Counted from the first letter of the stretch, positions 34,234 through 44,977 are shown. The stretch is 64,000 nucleotides of DNA from Pedobacter frigiditerrae (GCF_004331645.1 NZ_SJSK01000005.1:62001-126000), one strand, 5' to 3'. Notes: a model not told the origin generated them from the sequence alone. A program made the numbers and translations.

Positions 34234-37040
34234 AACCTCAAGGTTTCCGTTTGTGTGATCTTACCCGCAACTTGAACAGCCGAAATATTCCATTCAATCT
34301 GGTCGGCATTATTTTCTAATGCTATAGAAAACTCAAACGGGTAACTTTCATCAGTAATCTTGTTCCAAGTTTTTGAACTCTTTAACCGGTAGTTGAAAGT
34401 GACCTTTTTAACTTTTTCGTTATTTGCAGTCAGCCAAACATAGGCGTTGCTAAATTTGCCGTAGGAGAAAATAGCCGAATTCACTCTCCCCACTTCGGTA
34501 TCGATCAGCTTATAAGGGCTATTCCCTTGGACCTGATCAGCTTTCTGTTGAAACTGCGGTGCGATCGAAATGTCATCTATCGAAATTGCCATGATTCCCT
34601 TCCCTTTAACTTGGAGGTTTATTATCCCATTTTTTATTGTAATTGGCATTGGAGTTCCGTTTTCCTTCCAAACCCTCCCTGAATAATTTTTACTTACATC
34701 AATCGGCACCAATTGTGGATTAACGTCTACCTTAAAATCAATTTCCTCATTGCTTTGGTTTAGGAATGCGATATAGAACTTCCCATTGCCATATCCGGTT
34801 AAGGTGTTGATTTGTTCATTACTCACCTTCAACACCTGCTTCGGCATCCAAAGGGTTACATCTCTATCGTCATAAAAATCCCCTGTTTCATGACCATACA
34901 CGTTGCTTTTCAAATATGCATATCCGACTGCAAAAGCACCTGGAAAATTGATTTTGCCTGCTGAAGATGTATAGGCGTCTGAAACGAGGTAATCAAATAA
35001 CATCGAGATCTGTGGCCAAACGTGATTGTAATAAAACTGGTTGTAGGAAACCTCATGCTGCTTGCGTAACGGATAATCTGGACGGGCATAAACGGTATTG
35101 AATTCCCCGTCGATATCATAACCTGGATAGTTGGTGTAGCGCCCAACTACTGCTGAACGGGCAACCCATCGATAAAAGTCATTTTTGGTATGGTATGCCA
35201 ACCGAAGATAATGTGGGGCAAACTGAGCCAAGAATATTGCAGGATTCCAAGAGATCGTGTTACTGGCTTCTGGGGTGAGGCCAATCTGCGAAACTTGCCA
35301 CGCTGGAACGGTCTGCTTGGGGGCTATCATTGCTGGTATCGTATCCCTAACTGCTTCAATACACCTAAAATCTACAATTCCTTTTTCGTTTACGGTAATG
35401 GTTCCCGAAGGTATTGTTGGATAAAACCAAATGTATTGCAAATATTGTTTAGCTCCACTTTCTGCAGCATCGAGATACTTTCTATCCTTGGACACTTCGT
35501 AGAGATTTAACATTTCCATCCATAAGGGAGCATAATCTGTCCAAAATTGAGCAGCCTGTTTTGGACCGGAATCACTAAAATCAATTTGCTTCACGGCAAT
35601 CCTACGAGCAATATATGCGTCTGCACCCTGTTTCGCTTTGTCTAGATATTGCTGATCACCAGTCATTTTATATAATCCAAGTAAGTTTGGCCAATCGCTC
35701 CCAACACTTACTTTTGTTAAATTCAACTGCCGAGAAGTTTGGCTCAAGCTATCTGCAAAATATTTAAAGATGGGAGCTTGATTATTGTAGAACTTATGGA
35801 GTACGGCCAGTTCAGAAACTTCCACTGCAGGACCGGCCATTTTGCTCGATGGCTGTTGCCTTGTGATGTTCTTGTTTACAGAAAAAAGGTATTTTTCCCT
35901 AGAAATCAGGTATTCGATCATCGGCAAAGCACGTCTATCGTATATCCCTTTATTATCGGTAATGACCGCGGTTGATAGCGGATGCAGACCAGAAACATTT
36001 TTTACGGTGCTAGCTACATCGGTGGAATAGTCAAAACCCTTCATTTCTGCGCTCCAGCGACTGTAGACATCATCCAGTTGGAAATCAATCATATTTTCAA
36101 TGGTCTGATTAAGATTGGCATATACGTTTTTGCGGTAATCCTTAAAACCAAAGATATTTTTTGCTGCATCCATAAAGGCATCTGGTTGTCTACCCTTGAA
36201 AGCATAAATCCGTTGTTTAAAAGCATACTTTTGACCTGCTGTCATTTTCGAATCGGTATTGCCGAACACTGGAGAAAAGATCATAGGCTGTGCATTGCCA
36301 TTTGCATTTCTCAACACTACACCAAAATCGATAAATCCCTTTGGTTGGTAAGGCAAACGATACGGCAAAAAAGATGGCTCGACCAGTACACCATAGGTTA
36401 GTCCATCTGATTCAACCATTGTCCCAGGTAAACTACTACACATGTCTTCTGTTGAGAAAAAAGAAATCTCTGGAAACCTTTTTTCCTGCCACACTGGAGG
36501 CTGCCAAAGTGCATCAAGTTTGGCTGGTTCAAGTTCAGGCATTCCGGTGAAGCCTATCGTATAATATCCTGCTTCCTTCGCAATAAACTCGTAGCTTAAA
36601 ACGGGTTCGGTAGCCTCTTTCAATGATAGTGTTGCTGTTAATCGAAAATCATTTGTTTCTGCAAAATCAAATGTGAGCACACCAGCCTCTAGCGAAATAC
36701 CTCTTGCAACAATTACAATTGGACTTGCTACCTTAAAAAAATCTGCAACAGGTTTTTTCGTCAATGGATCTTCCCAAACTGGGATCCTTACTGCACCAAT
36801 TTCTTTTTTCATGAACTTGGCCGCTCCGGAAAAACTCAGTTTCGGATCAGCCATGCTTTTCATCACCGTAAACTGTGGCTTGACGTTAAAAGTCTTTCCG
36901 GAGACCAAATGTCTTATCGCCGCTAATCCATCAGTTGTTATTTCAATCCGATAAGCCTTATTCGCGATTTGTTTCTGGGCATACAGCTGGACTGAAATAA
37001 ACAACAGAACGCAGGAAAATAGTTTTGATAAAACTTTCAT
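34224..37040 (-). CDS. Large secreted protein, possibly six-hairpin glycosidase-like
   Basis: This is a 938-residue secreted protein with a clear signal peptide (SCVLLFISVQLYAQ). The N-terminal ~320 residues are beta-rich; the middle (about 330-680) has the alternating helix pattern and aromatic motifs (FWTDYAPLWMEMLNLYEVSKDRKYLDAAESG, LFDYLVSD) of alpha/alpha six-hairpin enzymes; the C-terminal third is again beta-rich. I cannot assign it to a numbered glycosidase family. It is the last gene of the long minus-strand utilisation cluster, 2 bases after a metallophosphoesterase, so it probably acts on the same glycan or conjugate in the periplasm or on the surface. Confidence 0.75.
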   Translation of the reverse strand: MKVLSKLFSCVLLFISVQLYAQKQIANKAYRIEITTDGLAAIRHLVSGKTFNVKPQFTVMKSMADPKLSFSGAAKFMKKEIGAVRIPVWEDPLTKKPVADFFKVASPIVIVARGISLEAGVLTFDFAETNDFRLTATLSLKEATEPVLSYEFIAKEAGYYTIGFTGMPELEPAKLDALWQPPVWQEKRFPEISFFSTEDMCSSLPGTMVESDGLTYGVLVEPSFLPYRLPYQPKGFIDFGVVLRNANGNAQPMIFSPVFGNTDSKMTAGQKYAFKQRIYAFKGRQPDAFMDAAKNIFGFKDYRKNVYANLNQTIENMIDFQLDDVYSRWSAEMKGFDYSTDVASTVKNVSGLHPLSTAVITDNKGIYDRRALPMIEYLISREKYLFSVNKNITRQQPSSKMAGPAVEVSELAVLHKFYNNQAPIFKYFADSLSQTSRQLNLTKVSVGSDWPNLLGLYKMTGDQQYLDKAKQGADAYIARRIAVKQIDFSDSGPKQAAQFWTDYAPLWMEMLNLYEVSKDRKYLDAAESGAKQYLQYIWFYPTIPSGTITVNEKGIVDFRCIEAVRDTIPAMIAPKQTVPAWQVSQIGLTPEASNTISWNPAIFLAQFAPHYLRLAYHTKNDFYRWVARSAVVGRYTNYPGYDIDGEFNTVYARPDYPLRKQHEVSYNQFYYNHVWPQISMLFDYLVSDAYTSSAGKINFPGAFAVGYAYLKSNVYGHETGDFYDDRDVTLWMPKQVLKVSNEQINTLTGYGNGKFYIAFLNQSNEEIDFKVDVNPQLVPIDVSKNYSGRVWKENGTPMPITIKNGIINLQVKGKGIMAISIDDISIAPQFQQKADQVQGNSPYKLIDTEVGRVNSAIFSYGKFSNAYVWLTANNEKVKKVTFNYRLKSSKTWNKITDESYPFEFSIALENNADQIEWNISAVQVAGKITQTETLRLNN

Positions 37041-37042
37041 GA

Positions 37043-38887
37043 TTATTTATAAAATGATTGACGAATGGCGTAGCTCAAATTTACGCACCGTTGAGCTTTT
37101 AGGTTAGAGATGGTTGCCTGTTGGAAGATGATCAGCTGTCCGGTTAAAGGTTTATATACCGCAAGGTCGGTTTTCCCGTCGCCATTGTAGTCTCCTGGTG
37201 CAGGTATGTCTCCATTTTGACCGATGACGATAGGTTTCATCCCTTCCACCAACCAAGTATTTGTATTGAGTCTTTTATTCATCCTAAATACCGAGGGAAT
37301 TGACTTTCCCTGACCCTTATAGTCACCTGGAACTGGGATATCGCCCTTTTGACCAAAAACCTTGGTAGTTAGGCCATTGATTTTCCATACCGAGGTTAGC
37401 GAATTAAAGGTGGCAAAATCTGCTTTTCCGTCGCCATTAAAGTCAAATGGAATAGCAATGTCACCAAAATCAACATCATTTACCGTAATTAGCTTTTTCG
37501 AATAGAGCTGTTTCACCTGAAAGGTTTTAGTCACTGGATTAAACGTTGCAACATCAATCGTGCCGTTCCCATCGTAGTCAGCTGGAATCGGAACATCGCC
37601 AGCTTGCCCCAGTGTATCTGTCCTGCCATCCTTTATGGCCCAAAGGCCATCATTGTAGGTAGCTAGATCAGTTTTTCCATCACCATTATAATCAGCTGCC
37701 ACAGGAATGGAATTCAAATCCCCAAATCTCACCTTTTGATTCAAGTATGTCCAGGTACCTTGCTTAAATCCAATCAATTCACTTCTTCCATCATTATCCA
37801 TGTCATTTTTTCTTGAAGTAGCGAAGCCATGTTTCCAAGGTTTGGTAAATACTTCAATTGGTTTTTGTCCAGGAACAAACGACTTAAACTCAAGCAGATC
37901 TTTGCCAGGAATAAATTTGATCGTGCGAACTACCCCAGGTGGAAAGCTAGATTCTCCCTTGCCACACGAGTATGAAAAATCTGTGGTAAAACTTTTGACT
38001 GTCCTTCCATCAAAGGTATCTTCCCGGTAATAGCTTCCGTAGGCATGCCCTCCCAAAAACATAAAGAAATTTGGAAAAGATTTTAACTTGTCATAGATTT
38101 TTGCGGATTGGCTATAGCTTGGGTTTTGATAGGTTTGACGTCCCCAATCATTTTTCCCATCCTTGTCTGTATCAGAAGCTGAAACCGTGAAATGGGTGGC
38201 CAGGATTACTTTTCTATTGGCATTTTCTTTTTTATCCATCATTTGGTAAGCCCAGTTCAAAGCGGTATCTGCCTCTGCTTCCACGTGTTGCCATTTAAAA
38301 TACAGGATCATAAATTCTCCTACCGGCGTTTGGATCACATCATAGTGGTTTTGATTGGATTGATCCGTGGGGAAACCTGCCCTATTATAGGATGGAAATT
38401 GAGATCTACCAAAATACCGGTCAAAATCCGGAACCGCCGGAAAAGAGGTACCATATTTAGGGTAGGTAAACCTTGAGGCAAAGTTCAGGTCATGGTTACC
38501 TGGCACAACACCAAAAGGAACATTTGCCTTTTTAAAAGGCTCATAGGTATCATGTGCCCGCTCCCATTGTAAATGGGTTTCTTCTCCGGGCTCATTAAAA
38601 TTATCGGTTATATCACCTAAAGAGACAACATACTTGATATTTTCCTTTTCCTTATTGTTGATCACCCAACTCACCATATGCTGGAATGGGGTAAGACCCT
38701 GGCAATCTGCATCCAACTTTTTATCATCAAAATCAACGTAGTTTTGGGTATCCCCGAATACGGCAATGGTAAATTCATCAGCACCTGCAGTTGCCAATTG
38801 TTTTTCTTCGGGTTTCAGTGCCACAGTGCCCAGGTATACGAATACGGAAACAATCACAATGATCAGGTATGTTTTTTTATACTTCAT
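37043..38887 (-). CDS. Calcineurin-like metallophosphoesterase with FG-GAP repeats
   Basis: This is a 614-residue exported phosphoesterase. The N-terminal hydrophobic segment (KTYLIIVIVSVFVYLGTVAL) is a signal anchor. The catalytic domain (about 35-330) has GDTQN, SLGDITDN, VPGNHDLN, LATHF and GGHAY in the order of the metallophosphatase motifs; the first motif has Q where family members usually have H, and the last has Tyr where GHxH ends in His. The C-terminal half is FG-GAP/VCBS-like, with repeats such as ADYNGDGKTDLATYN and FDFNGDGKADFATFN that bind calcium in relatives. It is a paralog of the next gene upstream and overlaps nothing. Confidence 0.9.
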   Translation of the reverse strand: MKYKKTYLIIVIVSVFVYLGTVALKPEEKQLATAGADEFTIAVFGDTQNYVDFDDKKLDADCQGLTPFQHMVSWVINNKEKENIKYVVSLGDITDNFNEPGEETHLQWERAHDTYEPFKKANVPFGVVPGNHDLNFASRFTYPKYGTSFPAVPDFDRYFGRSQFPSYNRAGFPTDQSNQNHYDVIQTPVGEFMILYFKWQHVEAEADTALNWAYQMMDKKENANRKVILATHFTVSASDTDKDGKNDWGRQTYQNPSYSQSAKIYDKLKSFPNFFMFLGGHAYGSYYREDTFDGRTVKSFTTDFSYSCGKGESSFPPGVVRTIKFIPGKDLLEFKSFVPGQKPIEVFTKPWKHGFATSRKNDMDNDGRSELIGFKQGTWTYLNQKVRFGDLNSIPVAADYNGDGKTDLATYNDGLWAIKDGRTDTLGQAGDVPIPADYDGNGTIDVATFNPVTKTFQVKQLYSKKLITVNDVDFGDIAIPFDFNGDGKADFATFNSLTSVWKINGLTTKVFGQKGDIPVPGDYKGQGKSIPSVFRMNKRLNTNTWLVEGMKPIVIGQNGDIPAPGDYNGDGKTDLAVYKPLTGQLIIFQQATISNLKAQRCVNLSYAIRQSFYK

Positions 38888-38923
38888 TTCAATCGGGAGT
38901 AACGGGTGAATCTTAAATCGGAC

Positions 38924-40885
38924 CTAAAAAAAGAACTTGCGAATATGGTAAGGGAGGTTTAATGGCTTGGCGTTCAATATTCCAGTCAATAGCGTAGCCT
39001 GCCCATTAATCGTTACCTTACCGTCAGTTGGGTTGTAAACCGCAATATCGGTTTTACCATCGCCATTGTAATCTCCAGGAACAGGTATCAAGTTGCTTGT
39101 TGTTCCAATCAGGATAGGTGTTGCATTACCGTATACATACCATTCGTTATGTGTCATCGTTCCTGTTTTCTTACGGAAGATCGCCCTGGTATTCCGACCT
39201 GTGCCATTATAATCGCCAGGAACAGGAATATCACCTGATTGTCCATAAACCGACGAGCTGATGCCTGGGATCACCCATTGCGCCGTGCCAGTGTTAAAGG
39301 TTGCAAAATTTACCTTTCCATCTCCATCATAATCTGCAGCAACCGGAATATTCCCAAAACCTGAATTGGTATAAGTGGTATTAGCGCTCGAATAAGTTTG
39401 GCGCACATAGAACTTCTTTTCGGATGGTCTATAGATTGCGCAATCAGAAGTTCCATTGCCATCATAATCTCCCGGAACCGGGATATCTTCAGCAAGAGAA
39501 CCTAGTGTCACATCTGGTTCAACATTTTTACGCTTCCAAACACCATCCCTAAAAATCGCTGGATCGGTCGTGCCATCACCATCATAATCTCCAGGAACAG
39601 CAATATCGGTGCTTAGTCCGTAATTTACATCAAGGGTTGGATTGGTTATTTTCCAAGTAGCCCCAACATAAAAGGTCGGCTGGCTTTTTGAATAGTTGAA
39701 ATAATCGTTAGTTCTTGATGTGGTGAACCAGCGTGTCCACGGCCTATCAAATTGATTGGTTACCTCACCCGTGCTCGCCACAAAGGTTTTTAAAGTGATT
39801 TTATCCTTAACTTTAGAAAACCTCAATGTTCTAAGCATGCCCTCGGGCCTACTGCAACCGGAATAATCAGAATTGTAGCTTTGCACCACCACGCCATTGT
39901 GGGTTTCATGTCGCTGTACCTCTCCACCTACATGTCCACCCACTAGCAGGAAGAAATTTGGTAAATCTTTAAACTTATCGTAAAGTTCACCAGACTGATA
40001 ATAATTATCATGACCCAAAAGACCCCACTCCGCATCGTTTTTTGCATCTTGATAGGTTGGTGTGATGGCGAAATGTGTGGCGATAATTATCTTCCGGTTA
40101 GCATATTCTGGTTTAGTAATTTCTGCATAAGCAGCATCACGAGCGGCAACCGATGCACTCCTTTCGTGTTCCCAACGGAAATAAAGTATGGCCAATTCTC
40201 CTGCAGGGGTATTTACGACGTCAATATGGTTTTCGTTGGTACCTGCAGGATATTCCCATTTATGAAAATTTGCGTTAGGCCAGGCTGGGGAAATAAATTG
40301 CGAGCGCCCAAAATTACTGGTATAACCAGGATGAACAGGATAGGAATGGATGCTCGCACTCTCGAAAAGTTGGTCGTGATTTCCGGGAACGGCCCCAAAG
40401 GGAACATTGGCATCTCTTAGTATATTGTAAGCCGTTCTAATTCTTGTCCACTGGTTAGTACCTTCCGTAGTAGCTGGATTAGGATTATAATTATCGGTCA
40501 TGTCACCCAACGTAATCACATATTTAATGTTTTCGATGGTTTTATTGTCTGCAATCCACTGCATTTGATCTAGCAAGGGTTGGTAGGTCTGACAATCACT
40601 ATCCCCTGTGTTGTTCTCGAAATCCACGTAGTTCTGTGTATCGCCAATCAGCACCAACGTGAATTCATCACCAGTGGCAGGGTCGTCACTTAAGGCGGAG
40701 CGTTCATTTGGCACTTCGTATTTCTCTGTCTCCGCATCTCCAATCAGGGTTCCCTCATTTACTTCAGAACAGGATGGAAGCAATAAGCTTGCTGATAAGA
40801 TGGTGCATGCTAATAATTTCCCTAGCTTAGCAACTGGGAAACGCAGGAACCTTACTTTGGTTTTGATGATTGTCAAGTGTTTCAT
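38924..40885 (-). CDS. Lipoprotein metallophosphoesterase with FG-GAP repeats
   Basis: This is a 653-residue paralog of the 37043 gene. The lipobox LLLPSC near residue 38 marks it as a lipoprotein, probably surface-exposed. The phosphoesterase motifs are GDTQN, TLGDMTDN, VPGNHDQL, IATHF and GGHVGGE, with the same H-to-Q change and a Gly where the terminal His of GHxH would be. Six or so FG-GAP-like repeats follow (GDYDGDGTTDPAIF, ADYDGDGKVNFATF, GDYNGDGKTDIAVY). Having both an anchored and a lipid-anchored paralog in one operon suggests action on the same substrate in two compartments, or two related substrates. Confidence 0.9.
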   Translation of the reverse strand: MKHLTIIKTKVRFLRFPVAKLGKLLACTILSASLLLPSCSEVNEGTLIGDAETEKYEVPNERSALSDDPATGDEFTLVLIGDTQNYVDFENNTGDSDCQTYQPLLDQMQWIADNKTIENIKYVITLGDMTDNYNPNPATTEGTNQWTRIRTAYNILRDANVPFGAVPGNHDQLFESASIHSYPVHPGYTSNFGRSQFISPAWPNANFHKWEYPAGTNENHIDVVNTPAGELAILYFRWEHERSASVAARDAAYAEITKPEYANRKIIIATHFAITPTYQDAKNDAEWGLLGHDNYYQSGELYDKFKDLPNFFLLVGGHVGGEVQRHETHNGVVVQSYNSDYSGCSRPEGMLRTLRFSKVKDKITLKTFVASTGEVTNQFDRPWTRWFTTSRTNDYFNYSKSQPTFYVGATWKITNPTLDVNYGLSTDIAVPGDYDGDGTTDPAIFRDGVWKRKNVEPDVTLGSLAEDIPVPGDYDGNGTSDCAIYRPSEKKFYVRQTYSSANTTYTNSGFGNIPVAADYDGDGKVNFATFNTGTAQWVIPGISSSVYGQSGDIPVPGDYNGTGRNTRAIFRKKTGTMTHNEWYVYGNATPILIGTTSNLIPVPGDYNGDGKTDIAVYNPTDGKVTINGQATLLTGILNAKPLNLPYHIRKFFF

Positions 40886-40935
40886 ATTTATAATTAGTTT
40901 AAAATTTCGATTTTAACTTTCACACCTATCCTCTT

Positions 40936-43215
40936 CTATTGTTCTTCATAGCACCTGATCTCAAACAAGGAAACAGGCGATTGTTTATTTTCATTCTTAA
41001 CCACAAACTTTAGTTCATCTGTCACAACCGGTTCACCTAAGCATACCGTAGCCATCGCCTGATGGTTATTCCTTATTTCGCCAACAAATTGATCCCCCGA
41101 ATAAATTTCAATGTCTGATGCACAGTAAGGCTGTACAGCGTAAGGCTGTCGCATCAGTACGTTTTCCATAGGGTGATCATAATCACAATCGAAACTGAAG
41201 TCAATGCGGCTGATACTTTGCTTGGTTGACCATCTCACCAGAAGCTGCGCCACATCGCTATCCAATGGAGCTACCCATGCATTTGGCGAGGCCACCGGTC
41301 GGTGGATTCCGTTAATGAGATTGTAAGCGTTAAATAAGTCAATCGCTGGTTCAATCTTCATGGCGATATTTTGCCCCATTGGTTTCCTGCCGGGACACCA
41401 AAACTCAAACTCTTCTACGCCGATATCAGTTGACGATGATTGCTTGCCATAGTTAGAAACCGCCGGGCTAGTGCTATTGAATACCGAGACGATACCGGTG
41501 ACCAGCCTAGTGGTCGATGCAATTTCCACCTCTTCATTTTTTAAGAAGCTAACGAAGGCATAACAATGTTCAGAAAAAGTTGTGTTAAAATCGAGGACAA
41601 GCACTTGTTCCCCTGTTAGCAAATCGAAATGTTGCTCTTCCAGTATCACATCTGGTGTATGATTGAAGTTTTTTGAACTGTTACGTAATTGAACGGTAAG
41701 TGAAGTCGGCTTTGTTGTCTTTAGCTGTACGGTAAGCTGCATCATTTTTCCAGGAGCCACAGGAAGCATTTGCGCCGATGAATGGATAAGACGTAGCCAT
41801 ATCCCATCATTTGGCAGTTCGCCAAGCTTCAATGATTCACCAATGATTTCAGTTGCTATTTGCATCAGGTCTTTTTCATCCCGTAATGCTATGCCTGGTA
41901 ATGACTGGCCACACTTCAGCAGCTCTTGCTGTAGCTCTTTGATATGTTTTTTACCGATTTCTATCGGAAGCGCACCGTGTTTTTTGCATAACACGGCCGC
42001 CATGCCAATGGCCTGCCCACCATGTGCGCAGGTGCCCATTACCCGACTGGAACCAAAGGCGACATGGGTTGTACTCATCAACCTTCCTGCAATATACAGG
42101 TTGGGCACATCCTTACTGTAATAGCAACGATATGGAATGCCGTAGATACCTTTGCTATGCCACTGGTTACACCCCGGTTTTTCGCTAAAAACACCATCTG
42201 CAGGATGAAGGTCAATGCTCCAACCGCCATAGGCAACAACATCATCAAATATTTTCTGTTCTATGACATCCTGTTGTTTCAGCATGTAATCACCTTCAAA
42301 ACGTCTGCTTTCACGCTTACCAGGGATGGTACCGACCCACTCGAGTGTCAAATTTTCAGCATCTGGAAAATCACCAGAGTTTTTAATGTGGTTCCACACA
42401 CCATATACAACTTTCCAAAGCTCCCATTTGATCAGCTCGGTATCATGAACGGTATCCAGCCGACCACCATACTCTATCCACCATAAGCTACAACCACTGT
42501 CAGTTGCCGAAAATTGCTTATACCGCGGGATTTCAGTAATGTCCGACAAAGCGAATGATGGAGGTATGAATTTTACTGGCAATCCTGTATCTTTAGTATA
42601 AAAGTAGAGTGAATGCCCCAATAGCTCTCCGTATTCTTCACTAGGCGCAAACTTCTCGCCAAACTCATGCTGTGACTCCGCACCCATCCTAAATGATGCC
42701 CCTGCTAAAAATGCGGTAATTCCATCTCCACTGGCATCACAAAACAAAGGAGCTTCAATTAAATAAGTGGTGCTATTCTGACTGCAAAAAGCTTTTAAAC
42801 GTTCAATTCTTCCAGTTACGGATTTTTCCAGTTCGTGTACCGCAGTATTGAGCAACAAGGTAATATTCTTTTCTTCTACTATTTTTTCAAGCAAAATGGT
42901 GTCGAATATCAAGGGATTGCTCTCTTGGTTTCTGAATGCGTTTTCAATCAATATTTCGTTGATAACGCCACCTTCTCTAGCCCATCTGTTGTTGTTTCCC
43001 ATATGGGATGTGGCTCCTAAAACCCAGAGGCGTACTTCACTGGATGAATTACCTCCAAGAACCGGGCGGTCTTGCACCAACACCACCTTTATCCCCTTCC
43101 TGGCTGCCGTAATTGCACAACACAACCCCGCTAAACCGCCTCCAGTAATAGCCAAATCTGCGGATAAGCTCACTTGTTTCGTTATTCTTTTCGCTTCTGC
43201 GTGTTCAATTCTCAT
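40936..43215 (-). CDS. FAD-dependent oxidoreductase (FAD_oxidored type)
   Basis: This is a 759-residue flavoprotein. The dinucleotide-binding motif is at about residues 21-50 (LAITGGGLAGLCCAITAARKG, followed by VLGGNSSSEVRLWVLGA), typical of the large FAD_oxidored family found in Bacteroidota carbohydrate loci. The second half is a beta-rich domain (about 440-759) that may be a carbohydrate-binding or F5/8-type module. There is no signal peptide, so it is probably cytoplasmic. The gene is 10 bases downstream of the symporter gene, so it probably oxidises the imported product. Confidence 0.88.
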   Translation of the reverse strand: MRIEHAEAKRITKQVSLSADLAITGGGLAGLCCAITAARKGIKVVLVQDRPVLGGNSSSEVRLWVLGATSHMGNNNRWAREGGVINEILIENAFRNQESNPLIFDTILLEKIVEEKNITLLLNTAVHELEKSVTGRIERLKAFCSQNSTTYLIEAPLFCDASGDGITAFLAGASFRMGAESQHEFGEKFAPSEEYGELLGHSLYFYTKDTGLPVKFIPPSFALSDITEIPRYKQFSATDSGCSLWWIEYGGRLDTVHDTELIKWELWKVVYGVWNHIKNSGDFPDAENLTLEWVGTIPGKRESRRFEGDYMLKQQDVIEQKIFDDVVAYGGWSIDLHPADGVFSEKPGCNQWHSKGIYGIPYRCYYSKDVPNLYIAGRLMSTTHVAFGSSRVMGTCAHGGQAIGMAAVLCKKHGALPIEIGKKHIKELQQELLKCGQSLPGIALRDEKDLMQIATEIIGESLKLGELPNDGIWLRLIHSSAQMLPVAPGKMMQLTVQLKTTKPTSLTVQLRNSSKNFNHTPDVILEEQHFDLLTGEQVLVLDFNTTFSEHCYAFVSFLKNEEVEIASTTRLVTGIVSVFNSTSPAVSNYGKQSSSTDIGVEEFEFWCPGRKPMGQNIAMKIEPAIDLFNAYNLINGIHRPVASPNAWVAPLDSDVAQLLVRWSTKQSISRIDFSFDCDYDHPMENVLMRQPYAVQPYCASDIEIYSGDQFVGEIRNNHQAMATVCLGEPVVTDELKFVVKNENKQSPVSLFEIRCYEEQ

Positions 43216-43225
43216 CCTTGTTAGA

Positions 43226-44932
43226 CTAATATAATTCGGCGATTTGTTGCGATACTTTTTTCGATGCCAGCCATGGGATGATGGCCAGCACGAAAACTAC
43301 CATCCCCATAATAGCAGTAATTGATTTTCCGATTAATGTGAAAAAGCTAAGTGCCAAAAGGATAATGGCCGTTACCAACAGGGAAAAAGCAATAACCTTG
43401 AGCCCAAACTTGTTCTGCTTTTTAAATAGCAAAACTTCTTCCCTTTCCAATGCCTTATCGACGGCATTTTTCTTGGACTCCTCCTTATGTCTTAAATAAT
43501 TCACGTATTCATTGCTCTGTGAAATCCTGCTTCTTTGCCATAGTTCATTGATGATTAAAAGCAATAATGGAACTCCAACCCCCATGAGCATTTCTGCTCC
43601 CCTATTCAGTTTAAATCCATTAACAACAGGTAATATCATTTTAAAGAACAGGTTTAGCGATAGCGTAAGAACCGTGATCAGAATCGTTTCTTTTCCCGCC
43701 AATCGCTTAGAAAACAGCGACCATAAAGGTGGTGCCAACAAGGGTCCAGCGGTAATGGCTGCAACAGTAAGCACTACTTCTACCATACCTCCCATCATTG
43801 GAACTATCAGCGCAATCACAATCATCAATATTCCCAGCCCCCAAGAGGAAATCCTTGCCACTTTCATCAGTTCTTTATCTGATGCATCGGGCTTAAATCT
43901 ATTCTTATATACATCGTTGGTAAAAACTGCCGAAACCACATTCAAGGTTGTGTTAGCCGTAGCTGAAGTTGAAAAATACATACCTGTTAACATCAGCCCC
44001 ATTAAACCTGGAGGCAACACCAATTGACAGATTTTCAAGTAGGCATTTTCAGTATCCAGCCCCTGAAGACCTGGATCAATGACCCTATAAATCATGGGCG
44101 GTAGCATCCAGATTACTGGACAAATCAGGTATAGCGCAGCAAATAAATAGGCAACCTTACTTGAAGATTTTGGGCTATCCACACTGGTGTAACGTTGGAT
44201 GAAAGTCCAGTTTCCGCCGATATAAAAAATATGGTATAGCACAAAGGCGAATAAAAAGCTAAATGTATATTCGCCATTCAGGGCATCGAAAAATCCTTTC
44301 GGAGCACGGGAGGTAAAAGACGCCAAACCCCCAACTTCATGGATAGCCAGCGGAAGGATAATTAGTACAGCGGCTGTAAGTACCACAAACTGTAGGATAT
44401 CGGTAACCATCACCGCCCATAAGCCGCCAGCCGCTGTATAGGCAATCATCACCATGCCTAATACAATGGTTGTTTCTGCTAATGGAAACCCCAAAGAAGT
44501 GCTCACCAATTTAGCAACAGGATATAGCACAGCACCCTTAATAAATAAGGAAACTATCATAAAAATATAGATGTACAGCTTTTGCACCTTACTTCCCAAT
44601 CGATGCTGTATATATTCTGCAGCAGTAAGGTTGCCAGTTCTTTTCCATCTGGGAGCGATAAACATACCTGCTATCAAGGCTCCAAATGCCATTGTCCATT
44701 GAATGCTGATGGATACCCATCCGTATTTGTAAGCTACAGATCCCCAAGCCACAAATGTACCTGCGGAGAAAAAGCTCATGAACAAAGACAAGCCTCCAAT
44801 AAACCAGGGCACAGACTCGCCACCTGCAAAAAAACTTTTCATATTTACAGCGGTACGTGAAAACATTAAACCTATGCATAGGATAATTGCAGAAAAAATG
44901 AAGATGACGATGATATCTAAATGTTGGTTCAT
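43226..44932 (-). CDS. Sodium:solute symporter (SSS family)
   Basis: This is an inner-membrane transporter of 568 residues with about 13-14 hydrophobic helices. Family-typical stretches are FFAGGESVPWFIGGLSLFMSFFSAGTFVAWG (about 33-63) and the sodium-site region TSATANTTLNVVSAVF (about 325-340). A charged loop (about 465-500, KHKEESKKNAVDKALEREE) lies before the last two helices. It sits between susD and the FAD oxidoreductase, and should carry the mono- or disaccharide, or acid, released in the periplasm. Confidence 0.93.
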   Translation of the reverse strand: MNQHLDIIVIFIFSAIILCIGLMFSRTAVNMKSFFAGGESVPWFIGGLSLFMSFFSAGTFVAWGSVAYKYGWVSISIQWTMAFGALIAGMFIAPRWKRTGNLTAAEYIQHRLGSKVQKLYIYIFMIVSLFIKGAVLYPVAKLVSTSLGFPLAETTIVLGMVMIAYTAAGGLWAVMVTDILQFVVLTAAVLIILPLAIHEVGGLASFTSRAPKGFFDALNGEYTFSFLFAFVLYHIFYIGGNWTFIQRYTSVDSPKSSSKVAYLFAALYLICPVIWMLPPMIYRVIDPGLQGLDTENAYLKICQLVLPPGLMGLMLTGMYFSTSATANTTLNVVSAVFTNDVYKNRFKPDASDKELMKVARISSWGLGILMIVIALIVPMMGGMVEVVLTVAAITAGPLLAPPLWSLFSKRLAGKETILITVLTLSLNLFFKMILPVVNGFKLNRGAEMLMGVGVPLLLLIINELWQRSRISQSNEYVNYLRHKEESKKNAVDKALEREEVLLFKKQNKFGLKVIAFSLLVTAIILLALSFFTLIGKSITAIMGMVVFVLAIIPWLASKKVSQQIAELY

Positions 44933-44977
44933 GGTTTATGATATCCTATGATGAGCTGTTATGGTTAGCATTGAAAA

